Below, piece by piece: positions 6,625 to 12,121 of a stretch of DNA of 12,121 bases (positions within the stretch are counted from its first letter, which is position 1; the number at the start of each line of letters is the position of its first letter). The notes below the pieces were generated by a model that ran no database searches, was not told where the DNA came from, and saw nothing but the letters and a program-made list of their open reading frames with translations. Made by a program: the position numbers and the translations under genes. The DNA comes from Methylococcaceae bacterium. Its GTDB lineage: Bacteria > Pseudomonadota > Gammaproteobacteria > Methylococcales > Methylomonadaceae. The DNA lies in contig JABFST010000033.1 in assembly GCA_013140465.1 (NCBI GenBank), positions 1 to 12,121 on the forward strand, read 5' to 3'.

Positions 6625-8787
6625 ATGAGTAAAACCACCATCCCTAACATTGTCGGCTATAGGCAACTAAAAAAATTACGCACGGCATTGGCGATTTCTC
6701 AGGCGACGCAATTATTGTCTACCCTACAACACGAAGCCGAAGGCACGGTTTCGCATGACCAAACCAAACGCGTAACCTACCTGACGGAACTGTTTTCGCG
6801 CATCCACCGGGAAATTTATCATGACTGGAAAGACCAGCCTACAGTGTGCCACCGCCCTGGCACGATGGTGGATCCCGACAAGCGCAAAACCTTCCGCGAA
6901 ACCATAGAACGCTTGGTGTTGGATGGTGAAGACAATGAAGATACAGCAATTTTTGACAACAACGGCTTTGTTATCAGCACCGAAAACATCGCGGCAAGAC
7001 TGGCGATATTTTACCAAACCATGCGCAGCGTCCGGCCTTTCAGCTATGGCAACCGCCTAACGCTGGATTTTTTTATCACCGTGTTGGGCAAACTACCCGC
7101 CATTAAAAGCGTTTATGAGCAAGGCATCGACTTTCGCCGCATCACCTCCACCGATGCCAAAGTGCTGCACGATTTACACAGCACCCTCAGAGAAATCACT
7201 TTGGCGTTTGAACACGCAATGGATCCTACACGCTGTGTAAGTTTGCCCAATAAAGCCAACACTTATGGGCGTTGGCCTGAAAACAAAAAATATTTGTGGG
7301 GCATCCCATTTTTGTCGCACACCACGGCTGATGGCATTGAGTGCTTGGTTGCCGTCAATGGCGGCTTAGTGCCGCTTAACAGCATTAAAAAAGAATTGTT
7401 TGTGGCGGGCAAGCATTTGGCTGATTACCCTTTATGCGCACGCGAAAACATGTTGGGTTTTTTGCCCGGCACCGAGGCGGTGCGCCGTGCGGGCAGTTAC
7501 GAAATTGACGGCATCAGCATAGGCGAAGACGGCGCGGCACCGTTATTTTGCCTAGACATCAATATGCTTACAGGCTTGCGTTCGCCTAGCCACACCGAAC
7601 TCGTGGAGCTGCTCAAACAATGTGTGGGCGAAAAATCGCCGATACTCAACTTAGCCAATAATGAAGCCTTAAAAGCCGACCTGCTCCATGCCGCCGATGG
7701 TGATCCCCGCCTGGAACGTACCGTAGAAATCGCCTATGAACGGCTCAGCAAAATCATCAAAAAACTGACCGCCGCCAAAGAAGCCTTGTTTGCCAACAAA
7801 ACGCCTTCGGACAAACCCAAATTGTTTATGTCGATGGGCGGGGCAGGTTCGGGCAAAACGGCTGTGGAAGAAATTGCCGCTGCGCATTGCGGGGCAAATT
7901 ATGTGATCGCCTCGTTAGATGAATTCCGTAAAGAAAGTGATTTGTATAAAGTGCTGACCGCCGCCAACCACCATAGCGACGATTATGTGTATGTCGAACC
8001 GTTTGCCAACCGCTTGCGCGATTCGGTTGCCGATTTTGCCAAAACCAAGCGCATAAACATTTTATATGACGGCACGGGCATCCCGTACCAGCCGCGTTAT
8101 TCGACGATTGTGAACCAATTTAAGGCCGCTGGGTTTTATACCCAAATCACGGCGGTCGATGCGTTTATCGTCAAGCCTGAAGGACGTGAATATGAACTGA
8201 TCCGCGCCAGCGTCATCACCAGCGTCAAAGAGCGGTTTAAGAGCGCCCACCGCGCCTTGCCGTGGGTGGTCACGGTAGACAAACACATCCGTGCGCCGCG
8301 CTCGTTTTTAAACGCCTTGGAACATGAAGCCTTGGACAAAATTTCTCTGTTTGCGAATGACGGCGAAAAAGACAAACATTATTTGGTCGCGGAAAGTTTT
8401 GCGTGTTCCGACCATGACATCCGCTCATTACAAAAGCACCAGTTGGCAGGCACCCTGATGCCTTATCTGACCGCCCTGATCCAGCATCGTGAAGACGCGG
8501 TGTTAAAACACCTCGCCCAAGGCGACGCCCAACAACTACAAGCTCTGATCGGGCGCAACCCTGAATTTACCGAAACTAATGTAGCTTTCCAAATCTACCA
8601 CAGCAGCAGTACGCGCCATCGTGTTTTAGTGATCTACAACACCCGCCGCATGGTCGATTTTGTCCAAAAACGGCAATTAAACCCTAACGCCTCGGGTGAA
8701 GAGGGCTTACTGTACAAACCCGAAGCGTTGGCTTTTCATGTTGATCCTTATACCAAACATCCGTGGTTGACCAAGTTGCAAGATTGA
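6625..8787 (+). CDS. Degenerate Fic-like domain fused to zeta-toxin-type P-loop kinase
   Basis: 720 residues, apparently complete. The N-terminal third resembles a Fic (Fido) fold: helix ENIAARLAIFYQTM at about 120-133 runs into RPFSYGNRLTLDFF (137-150), which aligns with the HPFxxGNGR loop. The catalytic His is Arg137 and GNGR has shrunk to GNR, so ordinary AMPylation is unlikely. The C-terminal half carries Walker A GGAGSGKT (405-412), then ASLDEFRKE (429-437) like the catalytic Asp-Glu-Phe-Arg of zeta/UNAG kinases, and ILYDGTGI (479-486) like the zeta strand ending in D-x-T-G. It is likely a cytosolic nucleotide-dependent kinase or toxin-like enzyme; the substrate is unknown. AGGCAGGA 10-17 nt upstream serves as ribosome site. 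No adjacent antitoxin-sized gene was seen. The P-loop call is firm, the zeta assignment fairly good, the Fic relation moderate. Confidence 0.85.
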   Translation: MSKTTIPNIVGYRQLKKLRTALAISQATQLLSTLQHEAEGTVSHDQTKRVTYLTELFSRIHREIYHDWKDQPTVCHRPGTMVDPDKRKTFRETIERLVLDGEDNEDTAIFDNNGFVISTENIAARLAIFYQTMRSVRPFSYGNRLTLDFFITVLGKLPAIKSVYEQGIDFRRITSTDAKVLHDLHSTLREITLAFEHAMDPTRCVSLPNKANTYGRWPENKKYLWGIPFLSHTTADGIECLVAVNGGLVPLNSIKKELFVAGKHLADYPLCARENMLGFLPGTEAVRRAGSYEIDGISIGEDGAAPLFCLDINMLTGLRSPSHTELVELLKQCVGEKSPILNLANNEALKADLLHAADGDPRLERTVEIAYERLSKIIKKLTAAKEALFANKTPSDKPKLFMSMGGAGSGKTAVEEIAAAHCGANYVIASLDEFRKESDLYKVLTAANHHSDDYVYVEPFANRLRDSVADFAKTKRINILYDGTGIPYQPRYSTIVNQFKAAGFYTQITAVDAFIVKPEGREYELIRASVITSVKERFKSAHRALPWVVTVDKHIRAPRSFLNALEHEALDKISLFANDGEKDKHYLVAESFACSDHDIRSLQKHQLAGTLMPYLTALIQHREDAVLKHLAQGDAQQLQALIGRNPEFTETNVAFQIYHSSSTRHRVLVIYNTRRMVDFVQKRQLNPNASGEEGLLYKPEALAFHVDPYTKHPWLTKLQD

Positions 8788-8817
8788 TGGCTAGAGAAAA
8801 CGCTGGACGTATAGCGG

Positions 8818-8839
8818 CATTAAATCCCCCTCAACCTAC
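8818..8839. repeat. Short repeat, copy 2 (CATTAAATCCCCC type)
   Basis: Direct repeat of 6462-6483 with one indel and one substitution. It lies 30 bp after the stop of the Fic/zeta gene, so the gene sits between two same-orientation copies. Confidence 0.45.
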
Positions 8840-8857
8840 CCTCTTCCTGAGTGCAGG

Positions 8858-8974
8858 GGTGTCTACACAAGCTTTAATAACCATAAAAACAATAAGTTAC
8901 ACTGAGCATAGCACCCTCTCCCACAGGGAGAGGGTTGGGGAGAGGGGTATCTAAATATAGGTTGTGTAGATACC
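8858..8974. repeat. MITE-like repeat with 13-bp near-perfect terminal inverted arms
   Basis: GGTGTCTACACAA at 8858-8870 is the reverse complement of 8962-8974 at 12 of 13 positions. The roughly 117-bp unit contains the GC-rich hairpin at 8914-8934 and a second dyad, GGTATCT (8946-8952) with AGATACC (8968-8974). No reading frame of note lies inside. This could be a degenerate miniature transposable element or a REP cluster; no target-site duplication is evident. Confidence 0.4.
8914..8934. repeat. GC-rich hairpin CCCTCTCCC-ACA-GGGAGAGGG
   Basis: A perfect 9-bp stem with a 3-nt loop, followed by GTT-less GGGGAGAGGGG-type sequence instead of a T run. This CCCTCTCCC/GGGAGAGGG palindrome resembles the REP-like repeats scattered between genes in many Gammaproteobacteria. 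It could attenuate transcription from 6625-8787, but lacks the U tract of an intrinsic terminator. Confidence 0.5.
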
Positions 8975-9030
8975 TATGCCCCGAGGGAAAGTTTGTTTAA
9001 TGTAGATGTATCAGCTTCTGACGTATACCA

Positions 9031-9801
9031 CTAACGCAAAAACCGCCCGCCGCTAATATCAATCAGCGCACCGTTAATATGCGAGGCCATGTCGCTGGCT
9101 AAAAACAACACCGAACTGGCGACTTCTTCGGCAAAGGTATTGCGGCCTAACGGGGTTTGCTTGCGGTAGTTTTCCATCATTTCGGCAGTGGAATGGATTT
9201 CATGGTGCTGGGTTTCAACCGTACCCGGCATCACTGAATTAGTGCGCACCTGCGGCGCCAATTCTTTCGCCAAGGTATGGGTAAACACCATCAAACCGCC
9301 TTTTGCCGCCGCATAAGAACCGCCACCATTGGCCCCGCCAGTTTGTACCGACAACGACAATATGTTCACAATCCGCCCGTCGCCAGTCGCGCGTAAATGC
9401 GGGATGGCGTGTTTGGTCAGCAAAAATGCGCTGGTCAGGTTGATGTCTAAGGATTTGTTCCAATTTTCTAGCGTGCAGTCTTCTATCTTGGCACGCTTGA
9501 CCAGCCCGCCACTGTTGTTGACGACTATATCCAAACGCCCGTGTGCTGCGACCAATTTTTCAACAATACCGTGGGCTTGGTCTTCTTGGGTTAAATCGGC
9601 GGGCAATAACAGGGCCGTAATGCCCAAGTCCGTCAGCTCAGCCAACAGGGTTTTTGCCCCTGCCTCGCTAGAATAATAATGGATGCCGACGACTGCACCC
9701 GCTTTGCCTAAAGCCAAAGCCACGGCGCGGCCTATGCCGACACCCGCACCGCTAATCAGGGCGACTTTGCCCGTTAAACTTAAAGATTGTTCGGGGACCA
9801 T
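9031..9801 (-). CDS. SDR-family NAD(P)-dependent oxidoreductase (FabG-like)
   Basis: 256 residues, the classical SDR length. The Rossmann glycine motif SGAGVGIG is at 17-24, the adenine-ring-stabilising NNSG at 95-98, and the catalytic Tyr163-x3-Lys167 (YAAAK), with Ser149 or Ser151 as the active-site serine and Asn121 (INLT) as the fourth tetrad residue. The C-terminal GALIDISGG is typical of FabG-like reductases. The substrate cannot be read from sequence; carbonyl or 3-oxoacyl reduction is the family's usual chemistry. The cofactor-selecting end of strand 2 reads HYYSSE. The start is secure: AGGAGGT at 9808-9814 sits 6 nt before the ATG. It lies 28 bp after bcp on the same strand, so the two are probably co-transcribed. 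Confidence 0.92.
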   Translation of the reverse strand: MVPEQSLSLTGKVALISGAGVGIGRAVALALGKAGAVVGIHYYSSEAGAKTLLAELTDLGITALLLPADLTQEDQAHGIVEKLVAAHGRLDIVVNNSGGLVKRAKIEDCTLENWNKSLDINLTSAFLLTKHAIPHLRATGDGRIVNILSLSVQTGGANGGGSYAAAKGGLMVFTHTLAKELAPQVRTNSVMPGTVETQHHEIHSTAEMMENYRKQTPLGRNTFAEEVASSVLFLASDMASHINGALIDISGGRFLR

Positions 9802-9829
9802 ATTGATACCTCCTAAACCAAATAATTAT

Positions 9830-10294
9830 CTACAGGCTTTTGATTTTTGCCAACACCGCTTCGGCATGGCCTTCGTGGTTGACCCCATATTCGACATCCG
9901 CCAAGATGCCTTGTTTGTCGATAATAAACGTGGAGCGGAAGATCGCCATGCTTTTTACGCCATTCTTTTCGCGTTCACGCCAAACGCCGTAGCTTTCGCA
10001 CAGCGTGCCGTCGGTATCGGCCAGCAAATCCACTTTTAAGCCAAACTTGTTAATAAAATCGACGTGGCTGGCACAAGAATCTTTGCTGACACCAATCACG
10101 ACGGTATCGTATTCGGCAAAGTCTGCGGCTAAACGGGTGAAATCGTTGGCTTCTATGGTACAGCCAGGTGTGTCATCTTTAGGGTAAAAATACAGCACCA
10201 CATTTTTTTTACTTGCGTAATCAGAGAGCTGCACTGCTTCGTTGAATTGGTTGACGGAATTGAACGCGGGGGCGGCTTGGTGTTTTTCTAACAT
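9830..10294 (-). CDS. bcp: Thioredoxin-dependent thiol peroxidase, Bcp/PrxQ family
   Basis: 154 residues, normal for Bcp. It reduces hydrogen peroxide and organic peroxides in the cytoplasm, with electrons from thioredoxin. The peroxidatic centre is intact: YPKDDTPGCT with Cys45, preceded by the VVLYFYP strand. The resolving cysteine found five residues later in E. coli Bcp (Cys50) is Asn50 here. Cys74 and Cys99 are the remaining cysteines, and one could act as resolving residue as in PrxQ proteins that use a helix-3 Cys. AAGGAG about 7 nt before the ATG supports the start. It is the first gene of the bcp-SDR pair. A TATACT at 10348-10353 on the minus strand may be its -10, but no good -35 accompanies it. 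Confidence 0.95.
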   Translation of the reverse strand: MLEKHQAAPAFNSVNQFNEAVQLSDYASKKNVVLYFYPKDDTPGCTIEANDFTRLAADFAEYDTVVIGVSKDSCASHVDFINKFGLKVDLLADTDGTLCESYGVWREREKNGVKSMAIFRSTFIIDKQGILADVEYGVNHEGHAEAVLAKIKSL

Positions 10295-10502
10295 CTCAGA
10301 CTCCTTAAAAAGCTTACAGATTATGGGTTTTATGCTTTAAAAACAAAAGTATAACCGTCATCATAGCAGTAAGCGGGGGAATGTCCAATGCCGTATTAAT
10401 GCCATCCCAGAAGTGATGCACACACTAAATCTCAGCCTATACGGGCAGTTTATTCCAGGAATGCACCGCAGCCTCTGTGAAGTACCCTCTATATCCTTAG
10501 CA
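10295..10502. other. Intergenic stretch, no gene seen
   Basis: 208 bp between the start of bcp and the stop of the 10503-11012 membrane-protein gene, both minus. It contains a possible bcp -10 (TATACT, 10348-10353). I see no clear hairpin terminator for the gene to its right and no small coding frame with a ribosome site. Confidence 0.3.
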
Positions 10503-11012
10503 TTAACTGATATTTTTTACGGTACTCACATCAATATGCCGTTCCAATTGCCGCCCGCCATAACGTAAGGACAAGGCATGCCCATTCACGCCAAACAACA
10601 AAAACACCATAATCCCTAACACGAAGATAGCCGCTTGGGCGAGTTGCAATCCATGCGGTATCGGGTTGACACTGAGCAATAAGGCCAACACCACTAACGA
10701 AGGCACTAAGCCGAACACAATAATCAGGGCGATAATAAACACGGGTTGTTCTGCGCCAGAAGGTTTGGTGTGGGCAAAACCGGACACCACTTTAATAATG
10801 GTTTGCCCAAACAACACGGCTGAACCAAACGACAATTCGGGCGATTCTATAATCGCGAAAATGGACCGTCCTACGCTGACATCAACAATCGAAATCACCA
10901 CTAACGGCAAGACAATAAACAGCAAGTCGCCCAATATGGCATAAAGGGCGGCTTTGCGGTGGTTTTTATGGGCATCATCGGCGATGCCCGATTTAAATAA
11001 GTCTTCTATCAT
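10503..11012 (-). CDS. Multi-pass membrane protein of unknown function
   Basis: 169 residues from the ATG at 11012. After a short charged, His/Lys-rich N-terminus (DDAHKNHRK, 12-20) there are about four hydrophobic segments: 22-44, 63-79 (less hydrophobic), 91-114 and 123-143. A basic tail (RYGGRQLERH) follows. It is an inner-membrane protein that I do not recognise. The open frame continues upstream to 11270, but that stretch lies over a real small gene in another frame (11036-11185) and reads as unrelated, low-hydrophobicity sequence, so I start at 11012. The ribosome site there is weak (GGGTGG, about 10 nt upstream). It starts 23 bp after the stop of the 49-residue membrane gene, so the two are probably co-transcribed, near CsbD, which points to an envelope or osmotic stress setting. 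Confidence 0.7.
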   Translation of the reverse strand: MIEDLFKSGIADDAHKNHRKAALYAILGDLLFIVLPLVVISIVDVSVGRSIFAIIESPELSFGSAVLFGQTIIKVVSGFAHTKPSGAEQPVFIIALIIVFGLVPSLVVLALLLSVNPIPHGLQLAQAAIFVLGIMVFLLFGVNGHALSLRYGGRQLERHIDVSTVKNIS

Positions 11013-11035
11013 GGGGGCTATGCCACCCGCATCCG

Positions 11036-11185
11036 TTACAGGACGCGGCGGCCTTGGATGATACGCAAAATTACCACAATAACGGCAATGACCAACAAAA
11101 TGTGGATAAATCCGCCTAAGGTGTAAGAAGACACCAAACCCAATATCCACAATATAATAAGAATGATCGCTATACTTTCTAGCAT
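11036..11185 (-). CDS. Small hydrophobic protein, lmo0937/DUF5670 type
   Basis: 49 residues, short enough to be missed by length cut-offs. The product begins MLESIAIILIILWILGLV, continues SSYTLGGFIHILLVIAVIVV, and ends RIIQGRRVL. It has two membrane segments (about 4-18 and 27-42), a central Tyr-Thr-x-Gly-Gly turn and a basic C-terminus. This is the characteristic layout of the lmo0937 family of roughly 50-residue membrane proteins; function unknown. ACGGAG about 7 nt before the ATG gives a good ribosome site. The gene lies between the csbD terminator and the 169-residue membrane gene. In many bacteria this family sits beside CsbD and other stress genes, as here. Confidence 0.85.
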   Translation of the reverse strand: MLESIAIILIILWILGLVSSYTLGGFIHILLVIAVIVVILRIIQGRRVL

Positions 11186-11223
11186 GAGCTACTCCGTAAT
11201 CAGCCGTCAGTAACGGCACAAGG

Positions 11224-11239
11224 GACACCTCTGGGTGTC
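11224..11239. repeat. Short hairpin GACACC-TCTG-GGTGTC
   Basis: A 6-bp stem with a 4-nt loop between the csbD terminator and the lmo0937-type gene, ending 38 bp before its start. It could be part of the gene's promoter or leader; no further support. Confidence 0.25.
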
Positions 11240-11246
11240 GTGCAAA

Positions 11247-11278
11247 CTTTACCCTTGTGGCACGCCACAAGGGTAAAG
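11247..11278 (-). terminator. Intrinsic terminator of csbD
   Basis: A perfect 14-bp stem (11247-11260 with 11265-11278) closes on a 4-nt loop. It begins 9 bp past the csbD stop, and read on the minus strand the 3' arm ends AAAG followed by TTTGC. The T run is short, but the stem length and position fit a Rho-independent terminator or strong mRNA end. It separates csbD from the lmo0937-type gene. Confidence 0.7.
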
Positions 11279-11287
11279 ACCCGCTGT

Positions 11288-11473
11288 TTAAGCGTGATCG
11301 ATGGCGTCTTTCGCGTCTTCTTTAAGGTCGCCAAACCCCGACTGGACTTTGCCGACATGTTTTTGCACATTGCCTTCCAATTCTAAGGATTTGTCGTCGG
11401 TTAACACGCCTGTCGCTTCTTTCACTCTGCCTTTGACTTCTTCAACACGGCCTTTGACTTGATCTTTGTTCAT
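11288..11473 (-). CDS. CsbD-family stress protein
   Basis: 61 residues, the standard CsbD length. It begins MNKDQVKGRVEEVKGRVKEA and continues with the family's LELEGNVQKHVGKVQSGFGD. This is a small, highly charged, soluble four-helix-type protein with no signal peptide. CsbD proteins are induced by general stress (SigB-dependent in Bacillus), phosphate limitation or osmotic change; the molecular role is unknown. AGGAG seven nt before the ATG (AGGAGCATCATCATG) fixes the start. A 20-bp dyad lies upstream at 11509-11528 and a strong terminator downstream, so it is likely a single-gene transcript. Confidence 0.95.
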   Translation of the reverse strand: MNKDQVKGRVEEVKGRVKEATGVLTDDKSLELEGNVQKHVGKVQSGFGDLKEDAKDAIDHA

Positions 11474-11508
11474 GATGATGCTCCTGATGATTGTGCTTGG
11501 GCGGCGGC

Positions 11509-11528
11509 GTGTTACGCCTGCTTAACAC
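11509..11528. promoter_or_regulatory. Dyad GTGTTA-N8-TAACAC upstream of csbD
   Basis: Perfect 6-base arms separated by 8 nt, ending about 36 bp before the csbD start, at the spacing of a dimeric regulator's operator near the promoter. No clear sigma70 -10/-35 pair was found beside it. Could also be a leader hairpin. Confidence 0.3.
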
Positions 11529-11811
11529 CCAGACTCAAGCATACGCATACGATGGGCTAAGGTCTGTACGCAATCGCACATTGCAAAAGAGGTAGAAATA
11601 AGTTGGTGTGAATGCGGGAGATGAAGCATCCATTACTTTTTAAAGACATGAATGGCTTGCTTGTTTGTAAGGGCCATCCCTTGTGGTTGCCCTGTTTGAC
11701 GCTACTGAGCTTGCGGTTGCCAGCCGTTTTGAATTTTAGGTAAAAAACACGCGTGGATAGGCAACCCTACGCGGCTGTCTTGGGGCAACCACAAAGGATT
11801 GCCCCTAAGGG
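11529..11811. other. Gene-free stretch with inverted repeat pair
   Basis: The 338-bp gap between csbD and the PhnD-like gene (11474-11811) holds the csbD upstream region on its left and a pair of inverted repeat arms on its right. No reading frame with a ribosome site or family resemblance was seen on either strand. Confidence 0.4.
11668..11807. repeat. Inverted repeat pair, 27-bp arms 86 bp apart
   Basis: The arm at 11668-11694 matches the reverse complement of 11781-11807 at 22 of 27 positions, sharing CCTTGTGGTTGCC-like cores. The right arm itself forms a hairpin (GGGGCAA 11782-11788 with TTGCCCC 11799-11805) just past the stop of the PhnD-like gene, but with no T run. It may be a small mobile-element remnant, or two related end-of-transcript hairpins. 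Confidence 0.45.
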
Positions 11812-12121
11812 TTATTGCGTGCGCACAGGCGCGGCAGTGTTGTCCAAAGGCAATTTGCGCAAATCATCCCAATCGGTGTTTGATCCCAATTCCCAACCCC
11901 GCATATTGAGTTTTTGCAGGATAGCAGCGGCTGCGGCATCATCCGCCATGCCATAAAGCCCTTTGGCAACAGCCTGTTGCACGGCTTCGGGTACACGCGG
12001 ATGCACGGCTAATGCGTGTGGCGTAAACGTGTCGGTGCGCCATAGGATGCGCAGTTGGTCACGGATTTCGGCTGGCGCAGCCTCTAATGTCCGCACCACA
12101 CCTCCCCCTGCGGGGTATATC
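11812..12121 (-). CDS. PhnD-like phosphate/phosphonate-type substrate-binding protein, C-terminal part
   Basis: The reading frame is open to the right window edge; only about 102 C-terminal residues are visible. It reads YPAGGGVVRTLEAAP, then LRILWRTDTFTPHALAVHP and RVPEAVQQAVAKGLYG, ending WDDLRKLPLDN before a short tail. The AGGGV-RTLE, LW-TDxFxPHxLAVHPRVP and final W-D-LR features are typical of PhnD-like periplasmic binding proteins of ABC transporters and of similar stand-alone proteins. The GTG at 12099 is internal and not the start. With the N-terminus missing I cannot check for a signal peptide or name the ligand. A GC-rich hairpin follows the stop (11782-11805) but has no T run. Confidence 0.8.
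   Translation of the reverse strand, partial: IYPAGGGVVRTLEAAPAEIRDQLRILWRTDTFTPHALAVHPRVPEAVQQAVAKGLYGMADDAAAAAILQKLNMRGWELGSNTDWDDLRKLPLDNTAAPVRTQ

Noticed and set aside
8914..8945. Hairpin as intrinsic terminator of the Fic/zeta gene
   Set aside because: The stem is strong, but G-rich sequence follows it in place of a T run, and it begins 126 bp after the stop; a REP-like repeat fits better.
8763..8954. 63-codon frame running from the end of the Fic/zeta gene into the repeats
   Set aside because: It covers the gene end and repeat sequence only, with no family pattern.
11013..11270. N-terminal extension of the 169-residue membrane protein frame
   Set aside because: It overlaps the 49-residue lmo0937-type gene in another frame, lacks a ribosome site and shows no coherent protein character.
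12097..12099. GTG as start of the PhnD-like gene
   Set aside because: The residues before it (YPAGGGV) match the family, so the gene continues past the right edge.
1..12121. CRISPR array, tRNA/rRNA genes, transposase
   Set aside because: No regularly spaced direct repeats, cloverleaf-like sequence, rRNA-like blocks or transposase motifs were found in the window.

Overview
The window looks like a chromosomal segment of a gammaproteobacterium of moderate G+C content. This rests on a full-length FtsK of the usual ~770-residue gammaproteobacterial size, a Bcp-type peroxiredoxin, CsbD and small 'lmo0937'-type envelope-stress genes, and short palindromic repeats. A methanotroph-like (Methylococcales) host is my guess from general resemblance and cannot be proved from the sequence.

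Layout. Positions 1-3782 hold a tightly packed minus-strand cassette, transcribed right to left: a SIR2-domain protein, then a HerA/FtsK-type ATPase, then a P-loop (AAA/Orc-like) ATPase that runs off the left edge. The junctions are 1 bp and 3 bp, so the three are almost certainly one operon. SIR2+HerA is the recognised gene pair of the SIR2-HerA (Nezha) antiphage system. The third, coupled ATPase is not part of that pair as I know it and is the most interesting item here. The cassette is clearly more AT-rich than its neighbours and lies directly downstream of ftsK (3872-6172, minus), a conserved housekeeping gene, which suggests a laterally acquired defence module.

Positions 6236-6624 are gene-free and hold the ftsK promoter region, a 22-bp-arm inverted repeat and a promoter for the next gene. 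Positions 6625-8787 (plus) encode a 720-residue protein that joins a degenerate Fic-like domain to a zeta-toxin-type P-loop kinase domain. It is followed by a repeat-rich gap (8788-9030) with a strong GC hairpin and short terminal-repeat-like arms. Near-identical ~22-bp direct repeats flank this gene.

Positions 9031-10294 (minus) are a bcp-SDR pair, probably one transcript: a thiol peroxidase and an NAD(P)H-dependent short-chain dehydrogenase. Positions 10503-11473 (minus) are a stress/envelope cluster: csbD with its own terminator, a 49-residue lmo0937-type membrane protein, and a 169-residue multi-pass membrane protein. After a repeat-bearing gap, the right edge (11812-12121, minus) is the C-terminal part of a PhnD-like substrate-binding protein. 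No tRNA, rRNA, CRISPR array or complete insertion sequence was seen.
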